From positions 1-41,653 of the forward strand of contig NTKN01000004.1 in the NCBI GenBank assembly GCA_002457715.1: DNA of 41,653 bases, given 5' to 3'. A program made the translations under genes and the position numbers. This DNA comes from Cryomorphaceae bacterium MED-G14 (GTDB taxonomy: Bacteria > Bacteroidota > Bacteroidia > Flavobacteriales > Flavobacteriaceae). Below, piece by piece: positions 24,601 through 35,761 of the stretch (its first letter is position 1; each line of letters begins with the position of its first letter). The notes beneath the pieces are model-generated. The model saw nothing but the letters and a program-made list of their open reading frames with translations. It did no database searches and was not told the origin of the DNA.

Positions 24601-26249
24601 AAGCAATAACTACACATGGCGCTCAGCCAGCAGCTCAGGCAATGTTACATGCTATCGGTCTTAAAAAAGAGGATTTTAACAAACCATTTATCGGAATAGC
24701 AAGTACTGGATATGAAGGTAATCCTTGCAATATGCACTTAAATGATTTATCACTTGAAATAAAAAAATCTATTGATTCTAATAAATCTGTTCCATTAATC
24801 TTTAATACTATTGGAATCAGTGATGGCATATCTATGGGAACTGATGGAATGAAGTATTCTCTTCCGTCTAGAGATTTGATAGCTGACTCAATTGAATCTG
24901 TTGTTTCTGGTATGTCATACGATGCATTGATTTCCGTAGTTGGATGTGATAAAAATATGCCTGGAGCTTTAATGGCAATGATTAGATTAAACCGTCCTTC
25001 AATACTAGTATACGGAGGTACAATTGCTCCTGGCTGTTATAAAGGAAAAAAATTAGATGTTGTTTCTGCATTTGAGGCTTGGGGTCAAAAAGTCTCTGGT
25101 ACTATAACAGATGAAGATTATGATAATGTAATCAGCAAATCATGTCCTGGTCCAGGTGCTTGTGGTGGTATGTATACTGCTAACACTATGGCATCTGCAA
25201 TTGAAGCTATGGGTTTATCACTTCCTTTTAATTCGTCCAATCCTGCAGTAAGTAATGATAAAGCACAAGAAAAAAAAATAATTTCTAAATCAATATTAAA
25301 TCTAATCAAAAAAGATATAAAACCTCTAGACATTTTAACAAAAAGCTCGGTTGAAAACGCTGTAAAGTTAATAACAGTGTTAGGAGGCTCAACCAATGCG
25401 GTTCTTCACATTTTAGCTATTTGTAAAACAGCGAATATTAATTTCACAATTGATGATTTTCAAAGAATTTCAAATAATACACCCTATTTAGCTGACCTTA
25501 AACCAAGTGGTAAATTTTTAATGGAAGATTTACATAACATTGGTGGAATACCTGCAGTCATGAAATTTATGTTAAATAACAATATGATTGATGGTAGTTG
25601 TCTAACTGTAACTGGAAAAACAATAGAAGAAAATTTAAAAGATGTTAATGGACTAAAAGAAAATCAAAAAATAATAATGCCATTTGATGATCCAATTAAG
25701 AAAACAGGACATATTAGAATTTTATATGGAAATTTAGCTAATAATGGTTCCGTAGCAAAAATTACAGGAAAAGAAGGTCTCTATTTTAAAGGTTCTGCTA
25801 AAGTATTTAACTCAGAGTTAGAAGCTAACAATGCAATAAGTAATGGCTTAATTGATAAAGGTGATGTAATTGTAATAAGATATGAAGGTCCAAAAGGAGG
25901 ACCCGGAATGCCCGAAATGTTAAAACCAACATCTGCTATTATTGGAGCTGGATTAGGTAAAGATGTTGCATTGATTACTGATGGTAGATTTTCAGGTGGA
26001 ACACATGGGTTTGTTGTTGGTCATATTAGTCCTGAAGCTTATGTAGGTGGTAATATAGCACTAATAAAAAATAACGACATTATTGTAATTGATGCAGAAA
26101 AAAATGAAATTAATGTAATGATTGATGAAGATGATTTAAATGAAAGAAGAAAAAATTGGCTTCAACCAACCTTAAAAATTTCTACTGGTGTACTAACAAA
26201 GTATTCGAAACTAGTTTCAGATGCTTCTAATGGATGTGTAACAACTTAA
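24579..26249 (+). CDS. ilvD: Dihydroxy-acid dehydratase
   Basis: IlvD dehydrates dihydroxyisovalerate and dihydroxymethylvalerate to the keto acids of valine and isoleucine. The 556-residue protein has the three cluster-binding cysteines expected of the family: C50 in GNPCNMHL, C123 in GCDKNMPG and C195 in [14 protein letters not shown]. The C-terminal PGMPEML and [14 protein letters not shown] blocks are intact. It is first in the ilv operon, and ilvB follows after ten bases. Its start codon can be sequestered by the leader arm at 24546-24553, and a 10-codon ORF (24556-24588) overlaps the start in another frame. Confidence 0.97.
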   Translation: MELNKYSKAITTHGAQPAAQAMLHAIGLKKEDFNKPFIGIASTGYEGNPCNMHLNDLSLEIKKSIDSNKSVPLIFNTIGISDGISMGTDGMKYSLPSRDLIADSIESVVSGMSYDALISVVGCDKNMPGALMAMIRLNRPSILVYGGTIAPGCYKGKKLDVVSAFEAWGQKVSGTITDEDYDNVISKSCPGPGACGGMYTANTMASAIEAMGLSLPFNSSNPAVSNDKAQEKKIISKSILNLIKKDIKPLDILTKSSVENAVKLITVLGGSTNAVLHILAICKTANINFTIDDFQRISNNTPYLADLKPSGKFLMEDLHNIGGIPAVMKFMLNNNMIDGSCLTVTGKTIEENLKDVNGLKENQKIIMPFDDPIKKTGHIRILYGNLANNGSVAKITGKEGLYFKGSAKVFNSELEANNAISNGLIDKGDVIVIRYEGPKGGPGMPEMLKPTSAIIGAGLGKDVALITDGRFSGGTHGFVVGHISPEAYVGGNIALIKNNDIIVIDAEKNEINVMIDEDDLNERRKNWLQPTLKISTGVLTKYSKLVSDASNGCVTT

Positions 26250-26259
26250 ATTATTAATC

Positions 26260-27951
26260 TTGAAAAAAATATCTGGTGCTGAAGCAGTAATTAAATCATT
26301 AATCAATGAAAGTGTTGATGTTATATTTGGATATCCAGGTGGTGCTATAATGCCTGTGTATGATGAGTTATACAAGTTCGAAAATGAAATACATCATATA
26401 TTAGTTAGACATGAGCAAGGCGCAACTCACGCTGCTCAAGGTTATGCTAGATCTTCAGGAAAAGTTGGCGTAGCGATAGCAACTTCAGGTCCTGGTGCTA
26501 CCAATTTAGTAACAGGCATTGCTGATGCTCAAATTGACTCTACTCCAATGGTATGTATAACTGGACAAGTTGCATCATACCTTCTAGGATCTGATGCTTT
26601 TCAAGAAACGGATATTATCGGAATTTCAACTCCAGTAACAAAATGGAATTATCAAATAACAAAAGCCTCTGAAATTGCTGAAATTTTTGCTAAGGCATTT
26701 TATATTGCAAGATCTGGAAGACCTGGTCCGGTACTGATAGATATCACTAAAGATGCACAGTTTGAGATGTTAGATAAATTTGAGTATAAAAAGTGTAATA
26801 ATGTTAGAAGTTATAAATCTATCCCAAAAATTGATTCAAACTCACTATCAGATGCAGCTGATTTAGTTAATAATGCTAAGAAACCATTTATTGTCTGGGG
26901 TCAAGGTGTTATTTTAGGAAATGCCGAAAAGGAGTTTTTGAATTTTATTGAAAAATCAGGAATTCCATCAGCTTGGACAATTTTAGGATTATCAGCAATT
27001 CCTACAGATCATCCTTTGAATGTTGGAATGTTGGGAATGCATGGAAATTATGGTCCAAATAAATTAACCAATGAATGTGATTTACTAATTGCTATAGGAA
27101 TGAGATTTGACGATAGGGTAACTGGTGATTTAAATAATTATGCTAAACAAGCTAAAATTATTCATTTTGAAATTGACCCAGCAGAAATCAATAAAAATGT
27201 AGAAGTTGATATTGCTGTTTTAGGAGATGTAAAAGAAACACTAAGTAAAATACTTCCCAAGATTAAGAATAATAAACATAAATCATGGCTTGATAAATTT
27301 AGAAAACTAAATCAAATTGAATTTATTAAAGTAATAGATAAAGAATATAACAAAAATAGTGGAGGAATTTCAATGGCTGAGGTTATTAAATCAATAAATA
27401 ACAATACTGACGGAAATTCAATTTTAGTTACTGACGTCGGGCAACATCAAATGATTGCATGTAGATATACAAAATTTAATTTAAGTAAATCTAATATTAC
27501 TTCTGGTGGATTAGGTACCATGGGGTTTGCATTGCCAGCAGCATTAGGTGCAAAAATTGGCGATAATAAAAGAGAAGTTATTGCCGTGATTGGAGATGGT
27601 GGTTTTCAAATGACTATACAAGAACTTGGTACAATTTTCCAAACACGTGCTGCAGTAAAAATTGTTATTTTAAACAACGATTTTCTTGGAATGGTTAGAC
27701 AATGGCAACAATTATTTTTTGATAAAAGATACGCATCAACTGAGCTTGTTAATCCTGATTTTGTTACTATTTCTAAAGGCTATTTCATTGAATCTAAAAG
27801 AGTAGATAGCAGAGATGAATTAGAAATTTCAGTAAAAGAAATGTTAAATTTTGATGGACCATTCCTATTAGAAGTATGTGTAGAAAAAGAAGAGAATGTT
27901 TTTCCGATGATACCTTCAGGATCATCTGTTTCAGAAATAAGATTAGAATAA
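26260..27951 (+). CDS. ilvB: Acetolactate synthase large subunit
   Basis: The catalytic, thiamine-diphosphate-dependent subunit makes acetolactate or acetohydroxybutyrate from pyruvate. The 563-residue protein has the cofactor-activating glutamate E52 (RHEQGATHAAQGYAR), GQVASYLLGSDAFQETD, and the C-terminal ThDP/Mg block GDGGFQMTIQEL followed by NND, then the MVRQWQQLFF substrate region. The start is TTG, ten bases after ilvD; the next amino acids (KKISGAEAVI) match the usual family start, so it is the right codon despite being TTG. ilvN follows one base after its stop. Confidence 0.97.
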   Translation: MKKISGAEAVIKSLINESVDVIFGYPGGAIMPVYDELYKFENEIHHILVRHEQGATHAAQGYARSSGKVGVAIATSGPGATNLVTGIADAQIDSTPMVCITGQVASYLLGSDAFQETDIIGISTPVTKWNYQITKASEIAEIFAKAFYIARSGRPGPVLIDITKDAQFEMLDKFEYKKCNNVRSYKSIPKIDSNSLSDAADLVNNAKKPFIVWGQGVILGNAEKEFLNFIEKSGIPSAWTILGLSAIPTDHPLNVGMLGMHGNYGPNKLTNECDLLIAIGMRFDDRVTGDLNNYAKQAKIIHFEIDPAEINKNVEVDIAVLGDVKETLSKILPKIKNNKHKSWLDKFRKLNQIEFIKVIDKEYNKNSGGISMAEVIKSINNNTDGNSILVTDVGQHQMIACRYTKFNLSKSNITSGGLGTMGFALPAALGAKIGDNKREVIAVIGDGGFQMTIQELGTIFQTRAAVKIVILNNDFLGMVRQWQQLFFDKRYASTELVNPDFVTISKGYFIESKRVDSRDELEISVKEMLNFDGPFLLEVCVEKEENVFPMIPSGSSVSEIRLE

Positions 27952-27952
27952 T

Positions 27953-27974
27953 ATGGAACTAAATAAATATACTA
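27953..27974 (+). repeat. 22-base start-region repeat, copy 2 (ilvN)
   Basis: Matches the ilvD start (24579-24600) at 20 of 22 bases, with both starting at the ATG and encoding MELNKY. The two proteins are unrelated, so homology does not explain it. Confidence 0.5.
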
Positions 27975-28471
27975 TTTCAATATATACTGAGGACAATGTT
28001 GGTTTATTGAACAGAATTTCTGCAATTTTTTTAAAGAGACATATTAATATTATAAGTATTACATCTTCAGAATCTGAAATATCAAACATATTTAGATTCA
28101 TAATCGTAGTTCAAGTTAATTTTAATCAAGTTAAGAAGTTAGTCAAACAGATCGAAAAACAGATTGAAGTTATTGCTGCATTTTATCACACAGATGATGA
28201 AACAATATTTCTTGAAACCGCTTTATATAAGGTAAAATCTGAATCATTATTTGAAGAAAGACAAATACAAAATATTATTAAAGAAAGTAGAGCTAATATG
28301 GTTACTGTAAAACCCGAATATTTTGTAATTGAAAAAACTGGTTGGCGTGAAGAAACTGAAGATTTATATCAAAAACTCAAGCCTTACGGATTATTACAAT
28401 TTGTAAGATCTGGTAGAATATCAGTCTCAAAAAAATCAATGGAGATTTCAAAATTTTTAAAATTAAAATAA
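27953..28471 (+). CDS. ilvN: Acetolactate synthase small (regulatory) subunit
   Basis: The 172-residue protein contains an N-terminal ACT domain (about 7-80: [20 protein letters not shown], then HINIISIT) that should bind valine for feedback control of IlvB, and a C-terminal activation domain. The length is that of the long Bacteroidota form. Its first 22 bases nearly repeat those of ilvD. It lies one base after ilvB and five before ilvC. Confidence 0.94.
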   Translation: MELNKYTISIYTEDNVGLLNRISAIFLKRHINIISITSSESEISNIFRFIIVVQVNFNQVKKLVKQIEKQIEVIAAFYHTDDETIFLETALYKVKSESLFEERQIQNIIKESRANMVTVKPEYFVIEKTGWREETEDLYQKLKPYGLLQFVRSGRISVSKKSMEISKFLKLK

Positions 28472-28476
28472 ATTAC

Positions 28477-29946
28477 ATGGGAAATTATTTCAACAATCTT
28501 AGTGATCTAGAAAAGAAAAATCAGTTAAATATGTGTCGTTTTATGAATAATGATGAATTTTCTGATGGAGTTAATGCCTTACTTGGAAAAAAAATTGTTA
28601 TTATTGGTTGTGGGGCTCAAGGTTTAAATCAGGGATTAAATATGAGAGATTCTGGTTTAGATATTTCTTATGTTCTTAGACAATCCTCAATTGATTCTAA
28701 AAAAGAATCATATTTAAATGCTAAAAAAAATAATTTTAATGTTGCTAATTTTCAAGATATTATTCCTGAAGCAGATGTTGTAATAAATTTAACACCCGAT
28801 AAAAATCATACGAATGTTGTTTCTACGGTTGTTCCATTAATGAAAAAGAATTCAGTTTTATCTTTTTCTCATGGTTTTAATATGGTCGAAGAAGGTACTA
28901 TAATCAGAGATGACATTACTGTAATAATGGTTGCTCCAAAGTGTCCTGGAACTGAAGTTAGAGAAGAATATTTAAGAGGTTTTGGAGTTCCAACTCTAAT
29001 AGCAGTACACCCTGAAAACGATCCACATAATATTGGTTTAGAATTAGCTAAAGCTTATGCTGTAGCTACCGGTGGCAATAGAGCTGGCGTTCTTGAATCT
29101 TCATTTGTAGCTGAGGTTAAATCAGATTTAATGGGTGAGCAAACTATACTGTGTGGTGTCTTGCAAACTGGTTCATTACTATGTTTTGAGAAGATGTTAA
29201 GTTTAGGTTTTGATAAATCATTTTCAGTTAAATTAATTCAATTTGGCTGGGAAACTATTACTGAAGAATTAAAACATAATGGAATTACAGGAATGATAAA
29301 TAGATTAGATGATAAATCAAGATATGCAGTCCACGAGCTTTCAGAACAATTAAAGAATACAATGACGCCATTATTTAATAAACATATGAATGATATTTTA
29401 GATGGTACATTTTCTACAGAAATGATGAAAGACTGGAAAAATGATGATTATAATTTATTAAAATGGCGCGAAGAAACTGGAGATACTTTATTTGAAAAAA
29501 CTTCCTCAGGATCTGTTGATATTTCTAATCAAGATTTTTTTAACAAAGGAGTGTTAATGATTGCGTTTGTTAAGTCAGGTGTTGAACTAGCTTTTGAAAC
29601 AATGGTTAATAATGGAATAATAGATGAGTCCGCATACTATGAGTCATTACATGAATTGCCATTGATTGCTAATCTAGTAGCGAGAAAAAAATTATATGAA
29701 ATGAACAGAATTATTTCTGATACTGCTGAATATGGCTGTTACTTGTTTAACCATAAATGTCTTCCATTGTTAAAAGATTTTATGGATGAATTAGATAGAG
29801 GTTTTATTGGTGAAAATATTCCAGATTCATACGGTTACGATCAGAAAAAATTAGTAAATTTTGATAATTTAACATCATCTCATCCAATAGAAAGTATTGG
29901 AAAAACACTCAGGATGAATATGAGTAATATGAAAAAATTAAAATAA
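28477..29946 (+). CDS. ilvC: Ketol-acid reductoisomerase, class II
   Basis: IlvC rearranges and reduces acetolactate or acetohydroxybutyrate. At 489 residues it is the long class II form with a duplicated knotted C-terminal domain. The Rossmann motif is [12 protein letters not shown]. The loop that selects the cofactor ([13 protein letters not shown]) keeps the first Arg, a Lys where E. coli has R76, and the Ser matching S78, so NADPH is the expected donor. The Mg-binding [11 protein letters not shown] block is present. Five bases separate it from each neighbour. Confidence 0.97.
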   Translation: MGNYFNNLSDLEKKNQLNMCRFMNNDEFSDGVNALLGKKIVIIGCGAQGLNQGLNMRDSGLDISYVLRQSSIDSKKESYLNAKKNNFNVANFQDIIPEADVVINLTPDKNHTNVVSTVVPLMKKNSVLSFSHGFNMVEEGTIIRDDITVIMVAPKCPGTEVREEYLRGFGVPTLIAVHPENDPHNIGLELAKAYAVATGGNRAGVLESSFVAEVKSDLMGEQTILCGVLQTGSLLCFEKMLSLGFDKSFSVKLIQFGWETITEELKHNGITGMINRLDDKSRYAVHELSEQLKNTMTPLFNKHMNDILDGTFSTEMMKDWKNDDYNLLKWREETGDTLFEKTSSGSVDISNQDFFNKGVLMIAFVKSGVELAFETMVNNGIIDESAYYESLHELPLIANLVARKKLYEMNRIISDTAEYGCYLFNHKCLPLLKDFMDELDRGFIGENIPDSYGYDQKKLVNFDNLTSSHPIESIGKTLRMNMSNMKKLK

Positions 29947-29951
29947 TTATT

Positions 29952-31193
29952 TTGGTTTCATTAGAAAAAGTTAAACTAGCTCTAAATAATTTAAACAATA
30001 TCACTTTAAGTACTCCATTAGAACTTATTGATAGTTATTCAAATTTATTTTCTTCAAATGTCTATGTTAAAAGAGAAGATTTACAGATAACTAGATCTTT
30101 TAAAATAAGAGGCTCTTTCAATAAAATATTATCATTATCTAATAAACAAAAAGAAAATGGAATTGTATGTTCAAGTGCAGGAAACCATGCACAAGGTGTA
30201 TCATTTTCTTGTAATAAGTTAAAAATAAATGGAATTATTTTCATCCCTAATACAACCCCAAACATTAAAGTTAAAAAGATCAAAGAGTTTGGTGGAAAAT
30301 ATGTTAAAGTAAAACTTATTGGGGATTCTTATGATGATTGTTATAAACAAGCATTAGCTTACTGTAAAAAGAATAATAAAACTTTTATTCATCCATTTGA
30401 TGATAATAAAGTAATAGAAGGTCAAGCAACTTTAGCTTATGAAATATTTCAAGAATTAAGTGACACTATTGATTATATGTTTATTCCAATAGGTGGAGGA
30501 GGTTTAGTTTCAGGTTTTATTTCAGTATTTAAGCAATTATCACCTAAAACAAAAATAATTGGTGTTGAACCATCTGGTGCTGCATCAATGGATATTTCAA
30601 TCAAGAATAATAAATTAACTGAACTAAAAGAAATAGACACATTTGTAGATGGTGCAGCTGTAAAAAAATCAGGAAAAATAGCATTCAACTTATGTAAAGA
30701 ATATTTAGATGGCATAATTCTTGTCCCAGAAGGATATATATGTCAAACAATTCTTGATATGTATAACAATGAAGGAATTATTGCAGAACCAGCCGGAGCT
30801 ATGAGTCTTGCTTCTTTAAAATTTTACAAGGATAAGATTAAAAATAAAAAAGTTTTATGCCTGGTTTGTGGTGGTAATAATGATATAACTAGGATGGGAA
30901 TAATCAAGGAAAGAGCCCTTCTTTATTCAAATCTAAAACACTACTTCATTATTAAATTTCCTCAAAGAGCAGGTGCTCTTAAGGACTTTGTAACTAATAT
31001 TTTAGGACCAAATGATGATATAACCTTTTTTGAATATTCAAAAAAAACTAACAAAGAAAATGGTCCAGCTGTAGTTGGTATTCAATTAATGGATAAAAAT
31101 GATTTGCAGCCTTTAATAGACAGAATGAAAAACAATAATTTTTATGGTGATTATATTAACAATAATGAATCACTTTTTAACTTTCTTATATAA
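29952..31193 (+). CDS. ilvA: Threonine ammonia-lyase, biosynthetic
   Basis: IlvA deaminates threonine to 2-ketobutyrate, the first committed step to isoleucine. The 413-residue protein has the PLP lysine in [10 protein letters not shown], the phosphate-binding GGGGL loop ([11 protein letters not shown]) and a C-terminal ACT-like regulatory domain of about 85 residues (from [17 protein letters not shown]) that should confer isoleucine feedback. The single ACT-like module is normal for the shorter form. The start is TTG; no ATG is available upstream. The last base of its stop is the first base of the gapN ATG. Confidence 0.94.
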   Translation: MVSLEKVKLALNNLNNITLSTPLELIDSYSNLFSSNVYVKREDLQITRSFKIRGSFNKILSLSNKQKENGIVCSSAGNHAQGVSFSCNKLKINGIIFIPNTTPNIKVKKIKEFGGKYVKVKLIGDSYDDCYKQALAYCKKNNKTFIHPFDDNKVIEGQATLAYEIFQELSDTIDYMFIPIGGGGLVSGFISVFKQLSPKTKIIGVEPSGAASMDISIKNNKLTELKEIDTFVDGAAVKKSGKIAFNLCKEYLDGIILVPEGYICQTILDMYNNEGIIAEPAGAMSLASLKFYKDKIKNKKVLCLVCGGNNDITRMGIIKERALLYSNLKHYFIIKFPQRAGALKDFVTNILGPNDDITFFEYSKKTNKENGPAVVGIQLMDKNDLQPLIDRMKNNNFYGDYINNNESLFNFLI

Positions 31194-32776
31194 TGAAATA
31201 TAATATTCCAAATAAATATTCAATCGATAAACCTATTGAGCATAGAACATACCTTATTAATGGAAAAATTGGAACATGGAATGGTGATGTTGTTGATGTT
31301 GTCTCAACATTGTTTACAGAAAATGATAGTGATGAACTCACAATAATAGGATCTACCCCAAAAATGGATGAGGACCATGCTTTAATGGCTTTAGGTTCGG
31401 CCGATAAAGCTTTTAGTAATGGAACAGGAAAATGGCCTACAATGAAGGTCTATGAAAGAATTAGATGCATGGAAAAGTTTGTTTCAAAAATGCTTTTAAA
31501 GAGGGATGAAGTTGTAAAACTTTTGATGTGGGAAATAGGTAAAAATTTAAAAGACTCTGAAAAAGAATTTGATAGAACAGTTGATTATATTAATGAAACA
31601 ATTAAAGAGTACAAAAAAATTGATAGAGATGGTGCTATTTTTCAAAATAATGGTGGTGTAAGAGCATTAATTCGAAGAGGACCATTAGGTGTTGTTTTAT
31701 GCTTAGGACCATATAATTATCCTCTAAATGAAACATTTGCTTTATTAATACCTGCAATCATTATGGGTAATACTGCAATATTTAAACCTGCTAAACATGG
31801 AGTTCTTTTAATTGCTCCATTATTAGAAGCTTTTAAAGAATCATTTCCGCCGGGTGTTGTTAATATTATTTTTGGTAGAGGTAGGGAAATTGCATCACCA
31901 ATCATGAAAACAGGAAAAATTAATGTTTTAGCTTTAATCGGACATAGTTCATCAGCAAATTCTCTTCAAAAACTTCATCCACAACAAAATAGATTAAGAT
32001 TGGTTCTTGGTCTTGAGGCCAAAAATCCAGCAATTATACTTGATGATGCTAATATGGATTTAACCATAGATGAATGTATTAATGGATCACTTTCATATAA
32101 TGGACAAAGATGCACTGCTATAAAAATTATTTATGTTAATGAAAAAATAAAAAATGAATTTTTAGAAAAATTTTCACAAAAAGTTGATGAATTAAAATTA
32201 GGAATGCCCTGGGAAAACACATTATTGACGCCTCTTCCTGAACCAAATAAACCTGCATACATTAAAGCATTGATTGATGATGCAGTAAAAAAGGGTGCAA
32301 AGATTATAAATAAAAGAGGAGGTAAAATGAAGAAAAATTATGTTTATCCTGCTATATTATATCCTGTTAAAAGTAATATGGATGTATATAATGAAGAGCA
32401 ATTTGGTCCAGTTATCCCAATCGTTTCATTTAATGATATTAAAGAACCTATTAAATATATGGCTGATTCTAATTATGGCCAGCAAGTAAGTGTCTTTGGA
32501 AATGATGAAACTAAAATTGGAACATTAATTGATTCACTAGTCAACTTAGTTTGTAGAGTTAATTTAAATAGTAGTTGTCAACGTGGACCTGATGTTTATC
32601 CTTTTACGGGGAGAAAGGACTCTGCAGTAGCAACCTTAAGCGTTCATGACGCATTACGATCATTTTCTATAAGAACTTTTGTAGCTTCTAAGGATAATGA
32701 ATCAAATAAAGAAATTTTAAGAAAATTGATTGATAATAAAAAATCAAATTTTGTCAGAACTGATTACTACCTCTAA
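31193..32776 (+). CDS. gapN: NADP-dependent non-phosphorylating glyceraldehyde-3-phosphate dehydrogenase
   Basis: The 527-residue protein belongs to the ALDH superfamily, GapN-like branch: [10 protein letters not shown] near 172-181, the general base in GLEAKNPAI (E275), and the nucleophile C307 in [10 protein letters not shown], with a C-terminal [23 protein letters not shown] block characteristic of this branch. It should oxidise glyceraldehyde 3-phosphate directly to 3-phosphoglycerate and make NADPH, skipping ATP formation. It overlaps ilvA by one base, so it is part of the ilv transcript, where IlvC needs NADPH. The exact substrate is inferred from sequence resemblance; another aldehyde is possible. 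Its stop shares CTAA with the dnaN stop. Confidence 0.85.
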   Translation: MKYNIPNKYSIDKPIEHRTYLINGKIGTWNGDVVDVVSTLFTENDSDELTIIGSTPKMDEDHALMALGSADKAFSNGTGKWPTMKVYERIRCMEKFVSKMLLKRDEVVKLLMWEIGKNLKDSEKEFDRTVDYINETIKEYKKIDRDGAIFQNNGGVRALIRRGPLGVVLCLGPYNYPLNETFALLIPAIIMGNTAIFKPAKHGVLLIAPLLEAFKESFPPGVVNIIFGRGREIASPIMKTGKINVLALIGHSSSANSLQKLHPQQNRLRLVLGLEAKNPAIILDDANMDLTIDECINGSLSYNGQRCTAIKIIYVNEKIKNEFLEKFSQKVDELKLGMPWENTLLTPLPEPNKPAYIKALIDDAVKKGAKIINKRGGKMKKNYVYPAILYPVKSNMDVYNEEQFGPVIPIVSFNDIKEPIKYMADSNYGQQVSVFGNDETKIGTLIDSLVNLVCRVNLNSSCQRGPDVYPFTGRKDSAVATLSVHDALRSFSIRTFVASKDNESNKEILRKLIDNKKSNFVRTDYYL

Positions 32777-33888
32777 TTTAACATAATAGGCATAACTAGC
32801 ATTATTATTTCTTCATCCTCACTAGAACTAGAAATCGGTGATATCAATCCTGCGCGTTTTGGTGATGATAATTCAATTCTAACTAAGTCAGAACTTAAAT
32901 TATTTAACATTTCATTTATAAATCTAGAATTAAAGCCAATAGTAATGTCTTCGCCATTATAGTTACATTCAAGTATTTCTTCAGACTTATTGTTAAAATC
33001 TAAATCTTCTGCACTAATCTTTAATGAGTTGCCTTTTATATCTAGCTTAACTTGGTGTGTTGATTTGCTAGAAAAAATACTAGCTCTTTTAGTAGCTTGA
33101 AGTAATAATACTCTATCTATTTCTAAAACATTAGGGTTCTCTTTAGGAATTACAGCATCATAATTAGGATATTTTCCTTCAATTAATCTACATACTAACC
33201 TGAAGTTTGAAAAAGAAAAAATTGCATTTGATTTATTAAATAAAACTTTAATTACAGAATTTTTTTCTGAAAGTATATTTTTAAGAATGTTCAATGGTTT
33301 ATTTGGAACAATAAATTCTACAGATTCAGAGGTTTTAATATCTTTTCTAACATATTTAACAAGCTTGTGGGCATCAGTAGCAACAAAACAAGAGTTGTCT
33401 GAATTTATTTGAAAAAAAACACCTGACATTACAGGTCTTAAATCATCATTTCCAGACGCAAATAGAGTGGAGGATATGATTTTCTCAAGACTTGATGAAT
33501 CAAGACTAATTTCTAAAGCATCCTCAATTATGATTGACTTAGGATATTCATTTCCGTCCATATATGCAATACCATATTTTCCATTATTTGAATTGATTTC
33601 AATTGTATTGTTTTCGTTAATGGAAAATGTTAAAGGCTGTTCTGGAAGTGACCTAATAATGTCACTTAGTAATTTTGCTGGGATAGCTATCTTAACATTT
33701 AAACTTGACTCAATAGACAATTTACTTGATAACGATGTCTCTAAATCAGATGAAGTTATATTTAACTCATTATTGTCAATTTCAAAAAGAAAATTATCCA
33801 AAATAGGTAATGTATTATTTGTGTTAAGGATAGCTCCTAAAACTTGTAAATTTTTCAATAAATCAGAGCTCGATACAATAAATTTCAT
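32773..33888 (-). CDS. dnaN: DNA polymerase III beta subunit (sliding clamp)
   Basis: The 371-residue protein has the three-domain clamp architecture: N-terminal [30 protein letters not shown] at the start of the second domain, and the C-terminal VMPIML that ends nearly all beta clamps. It rings DNA and tethers the replicase. It lies 52 bases after the SAM adenosyltransferase gene, with TATCTTTA five bases before its ATG, so it may have its own promoter. dnaA, recF and gyrB are not adjacent, as is usual in Bacteroidota. Confidence 0.97.
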   Translation of the reverse strand: MKFIVSSSDLLKNLQVLGAILNTNNTLPILDNFLFEIDNNELNITSSDLETSLSSKLSIESSLNVKIAIPAKLLSDIIRSLPEQPLTFSINENNTIEINSNNGKYGIAYMDGNEYPKSIIIEDALEISLDSSSLEKIISSTLFASGNDDLRPVMSGVFFQINSDNSCFVATDAHKLVKYVRKDIKTSESVEFIVPNKPLNILKNILSEKNSVIKVLFNKSNAIFSFSNFRLVCRLIEGKYPNYDAVIPKENPNVLEIDRVLLLQATKRASIFSSKSTHQVKLDIKGNSLKISAEDLDFNNKSEEILECNYNGEDITIGFNSRFINEMLNNLSSDLVRIELSSPKRAGLISPISSSSEDEEIIMLVMPIMLN

Positions 33889-33893
33889 ATTTA

Positions 33894-33901
33894 TAAAGAT
33901 A
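33894..33901 (-). promoter_or_regulatory. TAnnTTTA element before dnaN
   Basis: On the minus strand this reads TATCTTTA, one base off TAnnTTTG, ending five bases before the dnaN ATG in the 52-base gap after the upstream gene. It is a tentative promoter. Confidence 0.25.
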
Positions 33902-33940
33902 TTCTATTTGACTTGTAATTTAAAATTAAATTATTAACAT

Positions 33941-34750
33941 TTATTTAAAAATAATTGAAATTGTGTCACCGTAATTCAATCCAAATAAAGTCTTAGCTGA
34001 GCCAACAGTTGATGGATTGCTTTTATAGATACCTAGTTCTAAATATCCTGAATTATTAAAAATTGCAATTTTTTTACCTTCTTCTTCTCTATATATTTTT
34101 TCTTTATTAAAATTTATTGCTTCAGTATAACTATTGTAAATATTGTCAAAAATTATACTTCTTGCATTTATTGAAAAACTTCTATCTTTTCTATATTCTT
34201 CAAACACTCTTTTAGAAATATTTGTTACAATGTTACCGTAATTATCTATATATATAACATTTCCTAAAATTTGATTTTCAGATTTAATTCTAATTTTTAA
34301 ATCTTTTAACTCTTTTAATTTATTAATTTCATTACCTACTAAATTTATATTACCTCCTCTATGAACGTGAGATGCAACTTTTGAAAAAACATCAAATTTA
34401 TTTCCTTCAAAAGTAATTGCAATAACCTTATTAGGACCTAATTCTTCAGAAATTAATGATAATATTCCATTGTTTGCAGTAACAAAATAATGTTCGTCAA
34501 AGATAGCTACTATAAGTTCTTGCTCTGGTGTTTTATCAGCATCTACATCAATAATATGAATTGTTCCTCTAGGAAAACTCTTGTACGAATTTTTAATAAT
34601 ATATGAAGCTTCGAGAATATTAAAAGGAGAAACTTCGTGTGAAATATCAACTATAATAGGATTTTCTAGTTGAGAATGTAGTAATCCTTTAAGATAACCT
34701 TTAGTGAAATCTTTATTTCCATAGTCACTTGTAATTGAAATAATTGACAA
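33941..34750 (-). CDS. SAM hydroxide adenosyltransferase family (DUF62) protein
   Basis: The 269-residue protein is of the S-adenosylmethionine hydrolase/halogenase fold: SDYG at 8-11, DISHEVSPFNILEASYIIK at 35-53, GTIHIIDVD at 62-70, and a His-rich SHVHRGG at 127-133, then a C-terminal beta domain. The known triad is Asp-Arg-His; D68/D70 and H128/H130 are plausible, but residues 71-90 contain no Arg, and the NGL block reads TANNGIL. Activity may therefore differ from hydrolysis of SAM to adenosine and methionine. The start is TTG, the only candidate. It stands next to phoH and purC, a Flavobacteriia neighbourhood. Confidence 0.8.
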   Translation of the reverse strand: MSIISITSDYGNKDFTKGYLKGLLHSQLENPIIVDISHEVSPFNILEASYIIKNSYKSFPRGTIHIIDVDADKTPEQELIVAIFDEHYFVTANNGILSLISEELGPNKVIAITFEGNKFDVFSKVASHVHRGGNINLVGNEINKLKELKDLKIRIKSENQILGNVIYIDNYGNIVTNISKRVFEEYRKDRSFSINARSIIFDNIYNSYTEAINFNKEKIYREEEGKKIAIFNNSGYLELGIYKSNPSTVGSAKTLFGLNYGDTISIIFK

Positions 34751-34816
34751 TTTTTTAAGAAATTAGTAATATAATATTTTATAAATTTACTCAATTACTT
34801 AATTATTGTAATTTTT

Positions 34817-35761
34817 TTGGAAAAATTTGAATACTACATTAAAGAAATTCATCCATCAGATTTTTTTAATAGTGAAATTGATATAATCAAAAATCTCAGA
34901 AAAAAATTTAAGAAATTAAAATTTATTTCTAAAGGTGATAAGCTTATTATTGAAGGTCAGTCTGATGAAATAATAAAAGTTTGTGTAATTCTTGATAATC
35001 TTATTTATTTTATAAAAAATGAAAATATAAATGAATCTAATATTATTGAAATTCTTAATGGTAATGGTGATAAGTTGCTTCGATCAGAAAATGGAAGAGT
35101 GATATTATATGGTGTTAATAAGAAAAAGATTAAAGCACATACTTTAAATCAAATTAAACTTGTTGAGTCTTTTGAAAGAAATGATATGGTTTTTGCAATA
35201 GGACCAGCTGGAACTGGAAAAACATATACAGGAATTGCTATAGCAGTAAAAGCATTAAAATCAAAAATTGTAAAAAGAATTATTTTAACAAGACCTGCAG
35301 TTGAAGCTGGAGAAAATCTTGGGTTTCTTCCTGGAGACTTAAAAGATAAATTAGACCCTTACATGCAACCCTTATATGATGCATTAAAAGAAATGATTCC
35401 TGTTGAAAAACTAGAAGATTACATAAAAAGAGGAATTATAGAAATTGCTCCTCTTGCATACATGAGAGGAAGAACACTTGACAATGCATTTGTTATTTTA
35501 GATGAGGGGCAAAACACAACTCATAATCAAATGAAAATGTTTTTAACCAGAATGGGCAAAAGTGCTAAATTTATGATTACAGGTGATCCTGGTCAAATTG
35601 ATTTACCTAGATCAGCTATTTCTGGACTGAAAGAAGCAAATATAATATTACAAAATATTGAAGGTATTGACATAGTTTATCTAGATGACAAGGACGTTAT
35701 TCGTCACAAGGTTGTTAAGAAAATTATAGAAGCTTATAAAAAAACTGAACACGCAAACTAA
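34817..35761 (+). CDS. phoH: PhoH family ATPase
   Basis: The 314-residue protein has an N-terminal region of about 110 residues that resembles the nucleic-acid-binding part of PhoL-type proteins, then a P-loop ATPase: Walker A GPAGTGKT at 129-136, LGFLPGDLKDKLDPYMQPLYDAL at 168-190 and Walker B VILDEGQN (D229, E230). The PhoH family is tied to RNA metabolism and phosphate starvation, possibly acting with YbeY; the exact role is open. The start is TTG. Its stop and the purC ATG share a base (TAATG). Confidence 0.92.
   Translation: MEKFEYYIKEIHPSDFFNSEIDIIKNLRKKFKKLKFISKGDKLIIEGQSDEIIKVCVILDNLIYFIKNENINESNIIEILNGNGDKLLRSENGRVILYGVNKKKIKAHTLNQIKLVESFERNDMVFAIGPAGTGKTYTGIAIAVKALKSKIVKRIILTRPAVEAGENLGFLPGDLKDKLDPYMQPLYDALKEMIPVEKLEDYIKRGIIEIAPLAYMRGRTLDNAFVILDEGQNTTHNQMKMFLTRMGKSAKFMITGDPGQIDLPRSAISGLKEANIILQNIEGIDIVYLDDKDVIRHKVVKKIIEAYKKTEHAN

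Noticed and set aside
33467-33937. 156-codon open frame antisense to dnaN
   Set aside because: It mirrors a real gene in low-stop antisense frame, has no recognisable domain and no own promoter; it is a shadow.
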